Assembly: GCA_947644195.1 (NCBI GenBank)
Contig: CANRZB010000043.1
Coordinates: 1-33,244, forward strand
Origin: an uncultured Clostridium sp.
GTDB taxonomy: Bacteria; Bacillota; Clostridia; Lachnospirales; Lachnospiraceae
Length of the DNA stretch: 33,244 nt
Reading direction: 5' to 3'
Shown here one piece after another: positions 1-8,233 of the stretch. Below the pieces are notes generated by a model, which ran no database searches, was not told where the DNA came from, and saw only the letters and a program-made list of their open reading frames with translations. A program made the position numbers and the translations under genes. The stretch's first letter is position 1; every line of letters begins with the position of its first letter.

Positions 1-376
1 TTCCAGCTCCTTCCGCTTCCCTGGCGGCCTTTCTTTCCTCAAGAGCAGCTTCCACGCATTCCACCACCGCATCCTTCTCTGCATTGGTCAAAAATACATC
101 CACGGCCTCCTCCTGCACACCTCTTTGTTGCGCCGAATCCACATAACATCCCGCTGCCACAACAATGGCATCCGGGTTCTTTCTTCTGGCACGATGCAAC
201 ATCTTGCGGGACTTGCGGTCCGCAATATTGGTCACGGTACAAGTATTAACCAGGTAGATATCAGCCTGTTCCGAAAATGCCACAATCCGGTATCCGGCTT
301 TCTCAAACTCCGTCTTCATCCGTTCCGTTTCGCAGGCATTTACCTTACAGCCCAGGGTCAGAAATGCGATTTTCAC
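1..376 (-). CDS. mtaB: MtaB, tRNA-t6A37 methylthiotransferase (N-terminal part, runs off window)
   Basis: Radical-SAM enzyme family that adds a methylthio group to t6A at position 37 of ANN-decoding tRNAs. Only the first 125 codons lie in the window; the radical-SAM core and TRAM domain would be beyond position 1. The visible part is the UPF0004 domain with its three cluster-binding cysteines: LGCKVN near residue 10, NTCTVTN near residue 46 and AAGCYVD near residue 80. The sequence pattern LGCKVN with NTCTVTN favours MtaB over MiaB or RimO. The start is a GTG, because the family begins just before the KIAFLTLGCKVN stretch and an AAGGAG site lies 7 bases upstream (384-389); no ATG fits. It is divergent from the HPr-like gene and is separated from thiI, so it probably has its own promoter, which I could not identify. 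Confidence 0.9.
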   Translation of the reverse strand, partial: MKIAFLTLGCKVNACETERMKTEFEKAGYRIVAFSEQADIYLVNTCTVTNIADRKSRKMLHRARRKNPDAIVVAAGCYVDSAQQRGVQEEAVDVFLTNAEKDAVVECVEAALEERKAAREAEGAG

Positions 377-462
377 AATAATTCTCCTTCCACACAATCA
401 AATTGTACAAAACATCCATAGGGTTCCTGGATATTTCTGTAATATTTTAGTCAGATTGTATC

Positions 463-491
463 TTGACTTTAAAGTCCATTATGTCTAGTAT
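463..491 (+). promoter_or_regulatory. Sigma-A-type promoter of the HPr-like gene
   Basis: TTGACT (463-468), a 17-base spacer and TAGTAT (486-491) precede the small plus-strand gene; its ribosome site AAGGAGG is at 516-522, 9 bases before the ATG. A perfect 12-base palindrome, GACTTTAAAGTC (465-476), overlaps the -35 box and could be an operator, which is inference. Confidence 0.7.
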
Positions 492-531
492 AGAGTTGCG
501 GATGTGAAAATCAAAAAGGAGGTAACCAATC

Positions 532-765
532 ATGAAAACTGTAAGCATTTGTTTGAACTCTATCGACAAAGTAAAAGCATTTGTTAATGATGTGACAAAA
601 TTCGACACGGATTTTGATCTGGTTTCTGGCAGATATGTGATTGACGCAAAGTCTATCATGGGTATTTTCAGCCTAGATCTTTCCAGACCCATTGACTTAA
701 ATATCCATGATGACGACTGCATCGATGAGATCCTCAAGGTCTTAGAGCCATATATCGTGGAGTAA
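532..765 (+). CDS. HPr-fold protein lacking the phosphorylatable histidine
   Basis: A 77-residue protein with the length and pattern of HPr, the PTS phosphocarrier. The regulatory segment is well kept: AKSIMGIFSL at residues 39-48 matches the KSIMG stretch around Ser46 of Bacillus HPr, so Ser41 is the equivalent serine. The active-site loop is not kept. Aligning the KFDTD segment with KYDAD of Bacillus HPr puts Ser10 where His15 should be and Asp12 where Arg17 should be; the only histidine in the protein lies far away, in IHDDD. It therefore cannot act as a normal PEP-dependent phosphocarrier. A structural or regulatory HPr homologue is likely, but its partner is unknown. It is monocistronic, with its own promoter and terminator, divergent from mtaB and convergent with thiI. 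Confidence 0.85.
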   Translation: MKTVSICLNSIDKVKAFVNDVTKFDTDFDLVSGRYVIDAKSIMGIFSLDLSRPIDLNIHDDDCIDEILKVLEPYIVE

Positions 766-792
766 CCACTACATCATTCATAGATTTATGAT

Positions 793-838
793 AAGCAGGT
801 TTCTTTCCGAGCTTTCGGAAAGGTATCTGCTTTTGTTT
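793..838 (+). terminator. Rho-independent terminator after the HPr-like gene
   Basis: AAGCAG (793-798) pairs with CTGCTT (827-832), and inside it CTTTCCGA pairs with TCGGAAAG around a short loop; a T-rich run (TTTTGTTTT) follows on the plus strand. On the minus strand there is no T-run, so it serves the HPr-like gene rather than thiI. Confidence 0.85.
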
Positions 839-896
839 TATCTTCCCATTCACAGGTCAGTACACGAACTTTTTGGTCCTCCCTACGGTTTCAGAA

Positions 897-2075
897 TTAG
901 GAAATCGCAATGACCTCAATTCGATCCAGAGCCGTCTGCACCATTTCCTCAATCTTCTCCGCCAAATTCTGCTCGGACTTACGGATCTGCTTGATCTCCG
1001 GTTTCGTAACCGGATGCTTCGCCACAAAGATCGTACAGCAGTCTTCATAAGGTTGGATGGAAGTTTCAAAGGTTCCAATCTTTTCTGCGATATCCACAAT
1101 CTCCTGCTTATCAAACCCGATGAGCGGGCGGTATACTGGCAGACGACAGACATCGTTTGTCGCTGCCAGACTATGCATGGTCTGGCTTGCCACCTGTCCA
1201 ATGCTCTCTCCGGTAATCAGTCCCAGACAGTGATTTCGTTCTGCCAGCGTTTCTGCTATTCTCATCATATAACGGCGCATAATAATCGTCAGTTCCTCAT
1301 GAGGACATTGCTCATAGATTGCTAACTGTATTTCCGTAAAGTCTACCACATGTAAATGGATCGGCCCCGTATAACGGGAAATCAGTTTCGCCAGGTCCAC
1401 TACCTTTTGCTTAGCACGCTCACTGGTATAAGGCGGTGCATGAAAATATACGGCATCAATATACACACCGCGTTTTGCAATCATATATCCCGCCACTGGA
1501 CTGTCAATCCCTCCAGATAGGAGCAGCATCGCCTTGCCATTCGTCCCCAGAGGCATCCCGCCAGCGCCTGGAAATACCTTGGAATAGAGATAGGCTTTTT
1601 CCCGAACTTCAACCCAGATTACCACGTCCGGATCATGCACATCCACCGTTAAAGATGGAAATCTCTCCAAGAGATAACCGCCCAATTCCATACAGACTTC
1701 CGGCGAAGTCATCGGATAATGCTTGTCGCTCCGACGGCATTTTACTTTAAAACTAAAATCCGGGGAATCATATTGTTTGGCCACAAAATCTGCGGCAGCC
1801 TGCGCCAGATGATCCCAATCTTTTTCTTCTACCACTTCCACTGGACTGATCCCCGTTACGCCAAAGACCATCCCCATTTCCTGAACCGCTTCCTCGGAGT
1901 CAAACTCTCCCTGCGCCTCCACAAATATTCGCCCCTGCTGCCGGATCACGGTAAAATCCCCCTCCACATTCGCTAATTTCCGGCGAATCTGCTCACAGAG
2001 CGCATTTTCAAATTTAAAGCGATTCTTGCCCTTAATGCCGATCTCCGCATATTTTAATAAAAATGCCTGATGCAT
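897..2075 (-). CDS. thiI: ThiI, tRNA 4-thiouridine synthase
   Basis: ATP-dependent enzyme that activates uridine 8 of tRNA for conversion to 4-thiouridine and, in some bacteria, supplies sulfur for thiazole synthesis. The 392-residue protein shows the NFLD-like N-terminus (KYAEIGIKGKNR), a THUMP domain at about residues 60-165 and the PP-loop signature SGGIDSP at 187-193. The length matches the Gram-positive form without the C-terminal rhodanese domain, so sulfur must come from another carrier, presumably the cysteine desulfurase encoded directly upstream. The start is the ATG at 2075, preceded by AGGAGGAAG; a longer reading frame to 2099 would overlap the end of the desulfurase gene and has no ribosome site. 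Only 10 bases separate the two genes, so they are almost certainly co-transcribed. Confidence 0.95.
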   Translation of the reverse strand: MHQAFLLKYAEIGIKGKNRFKFENALCEQIRRKLANVEGDFTVIRQQGRIFVEAQGEFDSEEAVQEMGMVFGVTGISPVEVVEEKDWDHLAQAAADFVAKQYDSPDFSFKVKCRRSDKHYPMTSPEVCMELGGYLLERFPSLTVDVHDPDVVIWVEVREKAYLYSKVFPGAGGMPLGTNGKAMLLLSGGIDSPVAGYMIAKRGVYIDAVYFHAPPYTSERAKQKVVDLAKLISRYTGPIHLHVVDFTEIQLAIYEQCPHEELTIIMRRYMMRIAETLAERNHCLGLITGESIGQVASQTMHSLAATNDVCRLPVYRPLIGFDKQEIVDIAEKIGTFETSIQPYEDCCTIFVAKHPVTKPEIKQIRKSEQNLAEKIEEMVQTALDRIEVIAIS

Positions 2076-2085
2076 AAACTTCCTC

Positions 2086-3249
2086 CTAATGTCTGACAAA
2101 TCTTCGCAGAACGGGTAATAATTCCCCTACCTGCCGTACTGCATAATCCACTTCCTCCACTGTGTTCGTCACGGATAAACTAAACCGCAGGGTCGCATCC
2201 AGCAGATGATCCGGTACGCCAATGGCTTGCAGTGTACCACTAAGTTCCGGATGATTGGAAGAACAGGCAGAACCAGACGAGACATACACATTCCGTTCTG
2301 CCAGTGCATGCAATAAAACTTCACTGCGAATCCCTGCAAATCCGGCACTAACAATATGGGGAGCCGTATCTTGCAAATCCAGTCCTTCCATTCCATGAAT
2401 CTGTACCTGCTCTAACCGCAGCAATCCCTCGATCAGCCGTTCCTTTAAAGTATATAGCTGTTCTCTCTTTTGTTCCTGATCGGTATAAATCAACCGCACT
2501 GCCTCTCCGAGCCCTGCAATCCCCGGCACATTTTCCGTTCCCGAACGCATCCCTCTCTGCTGGCCTCCACCAAACAGAATTGGATTTAATTTGGTTCCCA
2601 CTTTCGCATAGAGGAAACCACTGCCTTTCGGCCCATGGATTTTATGCCCACTGACGGACATCAGATCTATCCCCAGACGTTTCGGCACAATCGCATATTT
2701 TCCAAACGCTTGAATCGCATCCACATGAAAAATTGTGTTGGGATTACACTGCTGGATAGCATGCGATAACTGTCCAATATCCTGGACAGACCCAATTTCA
2801 TTATTTACATACATCACAGAAACCAGTATCGTATCTTCCCGGACAGCCTGCTTTAAAACCTCCGGCTCTACTTTCCCGTGGCGATCCACAGGCAGATAGG
2901 TTACTTCATAACCCTGAGATTCCAGATAGGCCAACGGCTGATGTACGGAGGCGTGCTCCATCCTTGTCGTAATTATGTGTTTCCCTGAACGGAGGTTTGC
3001 CGTTGCAGCCCCCACCAATGCAAGATTATTCGACTCCGTTCCTCCCGAAGTATAAATAATTTCCTTGGCTTCACATTTTAATCGGCCGCAGATTTGCTCC
3101 GTCGCCTCTCGGATCGCATTTTCTGCTTCCCATCCCTTCGTGTGCTTCGAAGAAGGATTGCCAAAATCCCCCTCCATGATCTGTACCATCCGCTCCAATA
3201 CGCCAGGAAATACCTTCGTAGTAGCAGCATTATCTAAATATGCCTCCAT
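2086..3249 (-). CDS. iscS: Cysteine desulfurase (NifS/IscS family)
   Basis: PLP enzyme that takes sulfur from L-cysteine as a persulfide and passes it to acceptors. The 387-residue protein starts with the family hallmark YLDNAATT. The PLP lysine is Lys203 in SVSGHKIHGPKG, and the persulfide cysteine is Cys329 in SSGSACSS, on a mobile loop of the length seen in the IscS-like group. The ATG at 3249 is chosen because the homology begins there and GGGAGG lies 5 bases upstream; an in-frame ATG 25 codons earlier has its AGGAG almost touching it. Position directly before thiI suggests dedicated sulfur delivery for 4-thiouridine, as known for ThiI-linked NifZ-type desulfurases in Bacillus. Whether it also feeds iron-sulfur assembly cannot be told. 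Confidence 0.93.
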   Translation of the reverse strand: MEAYLDNAATTKVFPGVLERMVQIMEGDFGNPSSKHTKGWEAENAIREATEQICGRLKCEAKEIIYTSGGTESNNLALVGAATANLRSGKHIITTRMEHASVHQPLAYLESQGYEVTYLPVDRHGKVEPEVLKQAVREDTILVSVMYVNNEIGSVQDIGQLSHAIQQCNPNTIFHVDAIQAFGKYAIVPKRLGIDLMSVSGHKIHGPKGSGFLYAKVGTKLNPILFGGGQQRGMRSGTENVPGIAGLGEAVRLIYTDQEQKREQLYTLKERLIEGLLRLEQVQIHGMEGLDLQDTAPHIVSAGFAGIRSEVLLHALAERNVYVSSGSACSSNHPELSGTLQAIGVPDHLLDATLRFSLSVTNTVEEVDYAVRQVGELLPVLRRFVRH

Positions 3250-3368
3250 GGCAGCCTCCCTGCTGCGACTGATCCAAGGGAATCGTTCCTGAGAAATAGC
3301 AAAAATGGATGCGCAGCGATCCATTCTCCTAGTACAGCTAGAGTGTCCGTGATTTCGTATCCGCTGTT

Positions 3369-3394
3369 CTAGTATCTTGTATGATTGATACTAG
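3369..3394. repeat. Perfect inverted repeat between rsmE and the desulfurase gene
   Basis: CTAGTATC (3369-3376) and GATACTAG (3387-3394) are exact inverted copies around a 10-base loop and overlap the rsmE stop codon. No T-run follows on either strand, so it is not a classical terminator. It could be an operator or an RNA processing or stability element. A second, weaker hairpin (AATGGAT / ATCCATT followed by T residues on the minus strand, about 3304-3325) lies between it and the desulfurase start. Confidence 0.5.
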
Positions 3395-4131
3395 TCCTGC
3401 AATTGAAACATCAAGATCGACAGCAAAGCCATTCCCGCTGTCTCGGTTCGCAAAATCCGTTTCCCGAGAGTCAGCGGATGAATCTGCCTGTCCATCGCCT
3501 GACTGACTTCTTCCTGTTCCAATCCGCCCTCTGGCCCGATAAAGATTCCCAGTGTTTTGTGATGGCATGCCTCCGCTACGATTTCTCTGGATGCTTCCAT
3601 TCCGTCCTGTAGTTCATACGGAATCATATTGTACTCTATGCCACGTGCAATGTCAAATGCCTGGTCCATCGTGACCGGGGCATGTACGACCGGAATGATC
3701 CCCCGGTCGCACTGTTTTGCCGCCGCCTCTGCAATCGCCTGCCACCGCTCCTGCTTTTTACGGATCTTTTTCTCTCCATCCAAACGGACCACACAGCGTT
3801 TCATGATGACCGGAACAATCTCATAGACCCCAAGTTCTACCGCTTTTTGTATGACAAACTCCATCTTGTCTTTCTTGGGCAGCCCCTGGAATAATGTAAT
3901 TTTTACCGGAAGCTCCGACCCTGTTTCCTGCACCTTCTCCACCTGCAGAATGACTCGGTCCGCCTCCAACGCCTGGATGCGGGAAACGTAGTCCTTCCCT
4001 GCGCCGTCGCATGCCACCACCCAATCTCCGGGTTCCAGACGCAGCACATTTTTTATATGGTTGACATCACTGCCCTCAATGATAATCCCATCCGCGCCAA
4101 TCCTATCTTCCTGAACATAAAATCGATACAA
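3391..4131 (-). CDS. rsmE: RsmE, 16S rRNA m3U1498 methyltransferase
   Basis: SPOUT-class, SAM-dependent enzyme that methylates N3 of U1498 in 16S rRNA of the assembled 30S subunit. The 246-residue protein has the N-terminal PUA-like region (to about residue 70), then the knotted SPOUT domain with IGPEGGL at 198-204 and LGKRILRTETAG at 222-233, the SAM-binding signature. The start codon is TTG: homologues begin with a MYRF- or MFQFF-like stretch, the TTG at 4131 immediately precedes YRFYV, and a full AAGGAGG (4138-4144) sits 6 bases upstream. It lacks the prmA partner that often precedes it in Firmicutes. The desulfurase and thiI follow on the same strand. Confidence 0.95.
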   Translation of the reverse strand: MYRFYVQEDRIGADGIIIEGSDVNHIKNVLRLEPGDWVVACDGAGKDYVSRIQALEADRVILQVEKVQETGSELPVKITLFQGLPKKDKMEFVIQKAVELGVYEIVPVIMKRCVVRLDGEKKIRKKQERWQAIAEAAAKQCDRGIIPVVHAPVTMDQAFDIARGIEYNMIPYELQDGMEASREIVAEACHHKTLGIFIGPEGGLEQEEVSQAMDRQIHPLTLGKRILRTETAGMALLSILMFQLQD

Positions 4132-4187
4132 AGCTTACCTCCTTATTTTCCCTGATACTACCCGATAGGAAAATCAATAAATAATCT

Positions 4188-4241
4188 ATCACACAAAAAC
4201 TGCCTAACCGTACTGACACGATTGGGCAGTTTGTATGTGAT
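4188..4241 (-). terminator. Strong Rho-independent terminator
   Basis: A stem of about 23 base pairs with only two mismatches (ATCACA outer arm, AACTGCC inner arm, closing TCG/CGG, 8-base loop), with TTTTTGTG within the descending arm on the minus strand. It lies downstream of the FliD-like gene and upstream of rsmE, and so insulates the two. The A/T-rich flanks on both sides mean it could work in both directions. Confidence 0.8.
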
Positions 4242-4307
4242 ACAACTTACTTCCTGCAAGATCCTAACCGATCCTGTATCCGGGCAGGATAACAAACGAA
4301 CCATCTT

Positions 4308-5117
4308 TTATAAGTACTGATCCAATGCACTGTTCGTCGTTCCTAATACAGAGTATGCGCCACTGGTAGAGTAGCTAGATCCACCGCCTGCATTGTAGGT
4401 TGCGCTATTGGCAATACGATACGTTTCATCTGCAACCTTCTTCATATCTTCCCCATAGGTGTCTTTTCCACTGAATAATTCTTTGGCAGTTTCCACCTTG
4501 GAGGAATCAAATTTTGTCTCGTCAAATACTAAGTTTCCATTCTTTCCCGTAGTAATTCCCAGCTCCTTTAATGCCTTTGCATGATCTGCATTTGCCTGGA
4601 ACATTTTCAGGTTCTTCGCCTGGATGGAATTGCTATTGGACTGGCGCGCACTGTTCATATAGGAATTATAAGCATTGACATAATCCTTCAGTGCCGATTT
4701 TACCGAACTGGTCACATCTTTTTTCTTTGTCTGCGTACCAGTATCCTTCTCGTCCTCTTCCGGCTCTTGATAGAGAGACTCCGAAGACAGTGCAGAAACT
4801 GCACTAGAAAGGCTCTTTGCACTCGACTTAATCGCAGAGAACTCTGCGGTGTCTACGGTTTCACGGTAATTCTTTCCAGACTTCTCAGCATCTAACTCTG
4901 TCGCTGATTTCACGGTATAACGGGAATTTTTCTCTCGGTCTGTCTTCGTGGTTGAGCTGGAAGAAGAATCGGAATCTGTCTCCTTAACCGTAGAATAATA
5001 AGATTTGAGGAGTTTTTTGTACGAGCCACTGTTAATCATGGAAAAATCACTCCATGAGCCTGACAAATTACCATACATATTATTCATTCCAGAATCACCA
5101 AAGAAATTATATGACAT
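4308..5117 (-). CDS. Unknown Ser/Lys-rich protein with a FliD-C-like half
   Basis: A 269-residue protein I do not recognise as a named family. Residues 45-65 are a serine/threonine-rich linker, 95-118 a Ser/Ala-rich amphipathic stretch and 119-134 an acidic-then-basic linker. Residues about 140-245 resemble the C-terminal domain of the flagellar cap protein FliD: a helical SSVKSALKDYVNAYNSYM, then LKELGITTGKNGNLVFDE (183-200) and a following KELFSG, which is the usual order LGIxTxKdGkLxxDexkl..LF in FliD. There is no signal peptide and no FliD N-terminal half. The ATG at 5117 follows AAGGAGG with a 9-base spacer; earlier in-frame starts have no site. A dedicated terminator follows. It could be a filament- or surface-associated protein exported by a type III-like or other route, but that is inference; the FliD likeness is by eye only. 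Confidence 0.65.
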   Translation of the reverse strand: MSYNFFGDSGMNNMYGNLSGSWSDFSMINSGSYKKLLKSYYSTVKETDSDSSSSSTTKTDREKNSRYTVKSATELDAEKSGKNYRETVDTAEFSAIKSSAKSLSSAVSALSSESLYQEPEEDEKDTGTQTKKKDVTSSVKSALKDYVNAYNSYMNSARQSNSNSIQAKNLKMFQANADHAKALKELGITTGKNGNLVFDETKFDSSKVETAKELFSGKDTYGEDMKKVADETYRIANSATYNAGGGSSYSTSGAYSVLGTTNSALDQYL

Positions 5118-5216
5118 ACTATCAATCCTCCTTACATACAAAATACATGTCATGGCAGGCCGACCCGTCTGCCATCAACGTTTCTGTGGACAGAATCATC
5201 CACTTCCTTAGTAATT

Positions 5217-7304
5217 TTATCGGTTTTTTCTGCTGGAATTTAACCTCTTTTTTCCAGTTTTGTCAATTTTTTTTCGCTGGGGCTCTGTATTTTTTAAAGA
5301 TCCATTTTTTTGCACGGACTTTGCACGGTTTTCCTGATCCCTTTTTCGCTGGGCTTCTGAGCGTTTTTCATGGTCTATTTTCCTCCCGGATTCTAAACGG
5401 TTTTCCTGATCCCTTTTCCGACGGGGCTCGAAGCGTTTTCCCTGGTCAGAATTCTTTCTCTGCGACGTCGTCTTTTTCCGGCGCTTCCAGTTCCCCTCCC
5501 GCCACTTTTCCCTGCGCGGTGCGATCAGGCAGTGAGGAGTAAAACCGATCAGATCCCGTCTGTCTGCCCGCAGTAACGCCTCTTTGACCAACGCATAGTT
5601 TGCCGGGTCCCGATACTGGATCAATGCGCGCTGCATTGCCTTTTCATGAGGATTGCGTGGCACATAAACCGGTTCCATCGTTCGCGGATCCAGTCCCGTA
5701 TAGTACATACAGGTAGAAATCGTGGATGGCGTCGGATAAAAATCCTGCACCTGTTCTGGCATATATCCCAGATCCCGAATATATTCTGCCAGTTCTACCG
5801 CCTCTTTGAGACCGGTTCCCGGATGGGAGGACATCAGGTAGGGAATGATATACTGTTTTTTTCCATAGCCAGCATTAATCTTCTGATAGCGCTCACAAAA
5901 CCTCTCATAAACCGCATGTCTGGGTTTCCCCATTTTTTCTAACACCGTATCGGCAACATGTTCCGGCGCCACGCGGAGCTGCCCGCTGATATGATGTTCA
6001 CACAGTTCCCGGAAAAAGGTATCATCCGTATCGGCTTGCAGATAATCAAAGCGAAGGCCCGAACGGACAAATACCTTTTTGACGCCGGGCAGTGCCCGCA
6101 GTTTCCGAAGAAGGGCCAGATAGTCCCGATGGTCAATTACCAGATTCGGGCAAGGCTTTGGAAACAGGCATTGCCTGTTTGTACATGCCCCGGACTTCTC
6201 CTGCTTTTCACAGGCACGATGGCGGAAATTAGCCGTGGGCCCGCCTACGTCATGAATATATCCCTTAAAATCCGGGTCCTGTATCATCTCCTGCGCTTCC
6301 TGTAAAATGGAAGCATGGCTTCGTACCTGAAGCACCCGGCCCTGATGGAAATTCAAGGCACAGAAACTACAACCTCCGTAACAACCTCGGTTGCTGGTCA
6401 GGCTGAATTTGATTTCCTTAAGTGCCGGAACTCCTCCCTCTGCCTCATAGGAGGGATGGTAGGCGCGCATGTACGGCAGTGCATAGATATCGTCCATCTC
6501 CAACTCGGTCAAAGGTCTGGATGGTGGGTTCTGGACAATGTAAAGATGATCATGATATGGCTCCACCAATCGTTTTGCTGTAATCGCATCTGTATTGCAA
6601 TACTGCTGATAGAAACTTTCGGCATAGGCCCGTTTATCCGCCCGGATTTCCTCGAAGGAAGGCAGTATCCGAGCGTCGTAAACCGCATCCAGATTCTTTG
6701 CCCGATATACCGTCCCCTCGATAAAAGTGATATCGTCTACCGCAATACCACTGTCAAGTGCCTCTGCAATTGCAATGATGGATCGTTCCCCCATACCGTA
6801 GGACAGGAGGTTCGCCTGAGAATCGACCAGAATAGAATGTTTAACCGAATCCGACCAGTAATCATAATGTGCCAGACGTCGCAGGCTCGCCTCAATTCCG
6901 CCAATAATGATGGGAACCTGCTTATATACCTTGCGGATCAGATTACAATAGACCACGGTAGCATAATCGGGTCTTTTTCCGGTTACCCCGCCTGGAGTAT
7001 AGGCATCGTTTCCCCGGCGCTTCTTAGCAACCGTATAATGATTTACCATGGAATCCATGTTTCCGGCAGATACCAGAAACCCCAGTCTCGGCATACCGAA
7101 GACCTGTATGCTCTCCTCCCGCTTCCAGTCCGGTTGGGCAATGATTCCCACGCGGAAGCCATGCGCTTCCAGTACCCGGGTAATGATGGCCGCACCAAAA
7201 GAAGGATGGTCTACATAGGCGTCCCCGCAGACATAGACGAAATCCACCTCCTGCCATCCCCGTTGTTCCATTTCTTTCCTACTCACTGGTAAAAAATTTT
7301 TCAT
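5217..7304 (-). CDS. ygiQ: YgiQ family radical-SAM protein with basic repetitive tail
   Basis: Large radical-SAM protein of the YgiQ family, whose reaction is not established. The core shows the conserved N-terminus ([25 protein letters not shown], then GIIAQPDW and AGNMDSM), [17 protein letters not shown] at about 134-150 and the cluster motif CYGGCSFC with Cys308, Cys312 and Cys315. A further Cys-rich stretch ([12 protein letters not shown]) is typical of the family. The ATG at 7304 matches the family start and has an AAGG site; the ATG five codons earlier has its site too close. The last 100 or so residues are not part of the family core: they are Lys/Arg/Gln/Glu-rich and built of 12-residue repeats. 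Such a tail may bind RNA or ribosomes, which is inference. It is divergent from the HAD gene. Confidence 0.88.
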   Translation of the reverse strand: MKNFLPVSRKEMEQRGWQEVDFVYVCGDAYVDHPSFGAAIITRVLEAHGFRVGIIAQPDWKREESIQVFGMPRLGFLVSAGNMDSMVNHYTVAKKRRGNDAYTPGGVTGKRPDYATVVYCNLIRKVYKQVPIIIGGIEASLRRLAHYDYWSDSVKHSILVDSQANLLSYGMGERSIIAIAEALDSGIAVDDITFIEGTVYRAKNLDAVYDARILPSFEEIRADKRAYAESFYQQYCNTDAITAKRLVEPYHDHLYIVQNPPSRPLTELEMDDIYALPYMRAYHPSYEAEGGVPALKEIKFSLTSNRGCYGGCSFCALNFHQGRVLQVRSHASILQEAQEMIQDPDFKGYIHDVGGPTANFRHRACEKQEKSGACTNRQCLFPKPCPNLVIDHRDYLALLRKLRALPGVKKVFVRSGLRFDYLQADTDDTFFRELCEHHISGQLRVAPEHVADTVLEKMGKPRHAVYERFCERYQKINAGYGKKQYIIPYLMSSHPGTGLKEAVELAEYIRDLGYMPEQVQDFYPTPSTISTCMYYTGLDPRTMEPVYVPRNPHEKAMQRALIQYRDPANYALVKEALLRADRRDLIGFTPHCLIAPRREKWREGNWKRRKKTTSQRKNSDQGKRFEPRRKRDQENRLESGRKIDHEKRSEAQRKRDQENRAKSVQKNGSLKNTEPQRKKIDKTGKKRLNSSRKNR
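5220..5459 (-). repeat. Tandem 12-codon repeats encoding the YgiQ tail
   Basis: Residues 616-687 of the YgiQ protein can be laid out as six 12-residue units, such as [24 protein letters not shown] and [12 protein letters not shown]. At DNA level a copy starting with CGGTTTTCCTGATCC occurs at 5326 and again at 5398, 72 bases apart, so alternate units are most alike. This points to recent tandem duplication within the coding region. Confidence 0.75.
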
Positions 7305-7313
7305 CTGTTTGCC

Positions 7314-7342
7314 TTGCATCCTTTGTCCATTTTTTATATAAT
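7314..7342 (+). promoter_or_regulatory. Sigma-A-type promoter of the HAD phosphatase gene
   Basis: TTGCAT (7314-7319), a 17-base spacer and a consensus TATAAT (7337-7342) on the plus strand. The expected start of transcription is near 7350, leaving a leader of about 80 bases. The -35 box lies within the first codons of the divergent ygiQ region, so the two transcripts share this short interval. Confidence 0.7.
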
Positions 7343-7431
7343 CCTTTCGGATGAAACATATTCTTCGGACCTATGTCTCCAAATACATCCATCAGAATAA
7401 TTCATTGAATTATGAAAGGACTGTTGAAACT

Positions 7432-8232
7432 ATGAAAAAATTAATCTTTTTTGATATTGACGGAACTCTGGTAACAGACCATGACCATTACCATGTCATC
7501 CCGGAAAGTACCAGAGATACCTTAAAACGGCTGCAGCAGAGCGGCCATCTGTGTTTCATCAATACCGGACGTGCCCTGTCCGAAATTGATCCGTTTATCC
7601 TGGATTTATCCATGGATGGATTCGTCTGCGGTTGTGGAACCGCAATCTTCTATCATCAGGAAACTCTATTCCACCAAACGATCCCGGAAGATCTGGGCAG
7701 GCAGATTCTGCATGACCTGGAAGACTGTCGGCTGGAATGGCTGTTAGAGGGCACACATGACCTATATTACAGCACTAACCCCTATACGACACGGATTCAG
7801 GTATTTCAAGAGGAACACAGTGCTGCTTTTCCTCTGTCTTTCCATCAGACAGACCCCGACCAAGCCGGGAAACTCAACTATGATAAATTCTGTATTTGTA
7901 TCAGGCCGGACAGCAATCTGTCCCATTTCATGGACAAATATAGCACAGACCTGGATTTCATTGACCGCGGAAATGGATTCTATGAAGTTGTGCCCCTGGG
8001 CTGTTCCAAAGCCAGCGGGATTCAATTTTTGATGAAATATTTCGATATTCCCTGGAAAGATACCATCGCTATCGGAGACAGCACCAACGACCTGCCAATG
8101 TTAGAATATGCCGCTACCAGTATTGCCATGGGGGGAAGCCAGCAAATAGTCTGTGATGCTTCGGATTTTGTCACCGATCCTATCATGGACGATGGTTTGC
8201 GAAACGCATTTTGTCATTTCAATCTCATATAA
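7432..8232 (+). CDS. Cof-type HAD-IIB phosphatase
   Basis: A 266-residue cytosolic HAD hydrolase, probably acting on sugar phosphates or nucleotide-like phosphates; the exact substrate cannot be read from sequence. All four HAD motifs are present: FFDIDGTL with Asp8 (nucleophile) and Asp10, FINTGRA with Thr45, Lys193 in CSKASG, and IGDSTNDLPML with Asp216 and Asp220 for Mg2+. The cap domain between motifs II and III is of the C2 type seen in the Cof/YidA group. The ATG at 7432 is chosen because motif I always lies at the extreme N-terminus and AAAGGA precedes it; a longer frame from 7351 would start right at the predicted transcription start. Convergent with the next gene, 10 bases apart. Confidence 0.9.
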   Translation: MKKLIFFDIDGTLVTDHDHYHVIPESTRDTLKRLQQSGHLCFINTGRALSEIDPFILDLSMDGFVCGCGTAIFYHQETLFHQTIPEDLGRQILHDLEDCRLEWLLEGTHDLYYSTNPYTTRIQVFQEEHSAAFPLSFHQTDPDQAGKLNYDKFCICIRPDSNLSHFMDKYSTDLDFIDRGNGFYEVVPLGCSKASGIQFLMKYFDIPWKDTIAIGDSTNDLPMLEYAATSIAMGGSQQIVCDASDFVTDPIMDDGLRNAFCHFNLI

Positions 8233-8233
8233 G

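Noticed and set aside
2076-2099. Longer N-terminus for ThiI
   Set aside because: The extra eight codons overlap the desulfurase gene end, have no ribosome site and are not part of the ThiI family.
4145-4187. Possible rsmE promoter (TAGTAT with an A/T-rich upstream region)
   Set aside because: A -10-like TAGTAT is present, but no -35 box lies at an acceptable distance.
5152-5175. Inverted repeat ATGGCAG/CTGCCAT after ygiQ
   Set aside because: A 7-base-pair stem in the right place for a ygiQ terminator, but followed only by a broken T stretch and very close to the next ribosome site; too weak to call.
6315-7292. Plus-strand open frame of 325 codons inside ygiQ
   Set aside because: Lies antisense to the highly conserved YgiQ radical-SAM core; its composition is that of a shadow frame and no domain is seen.
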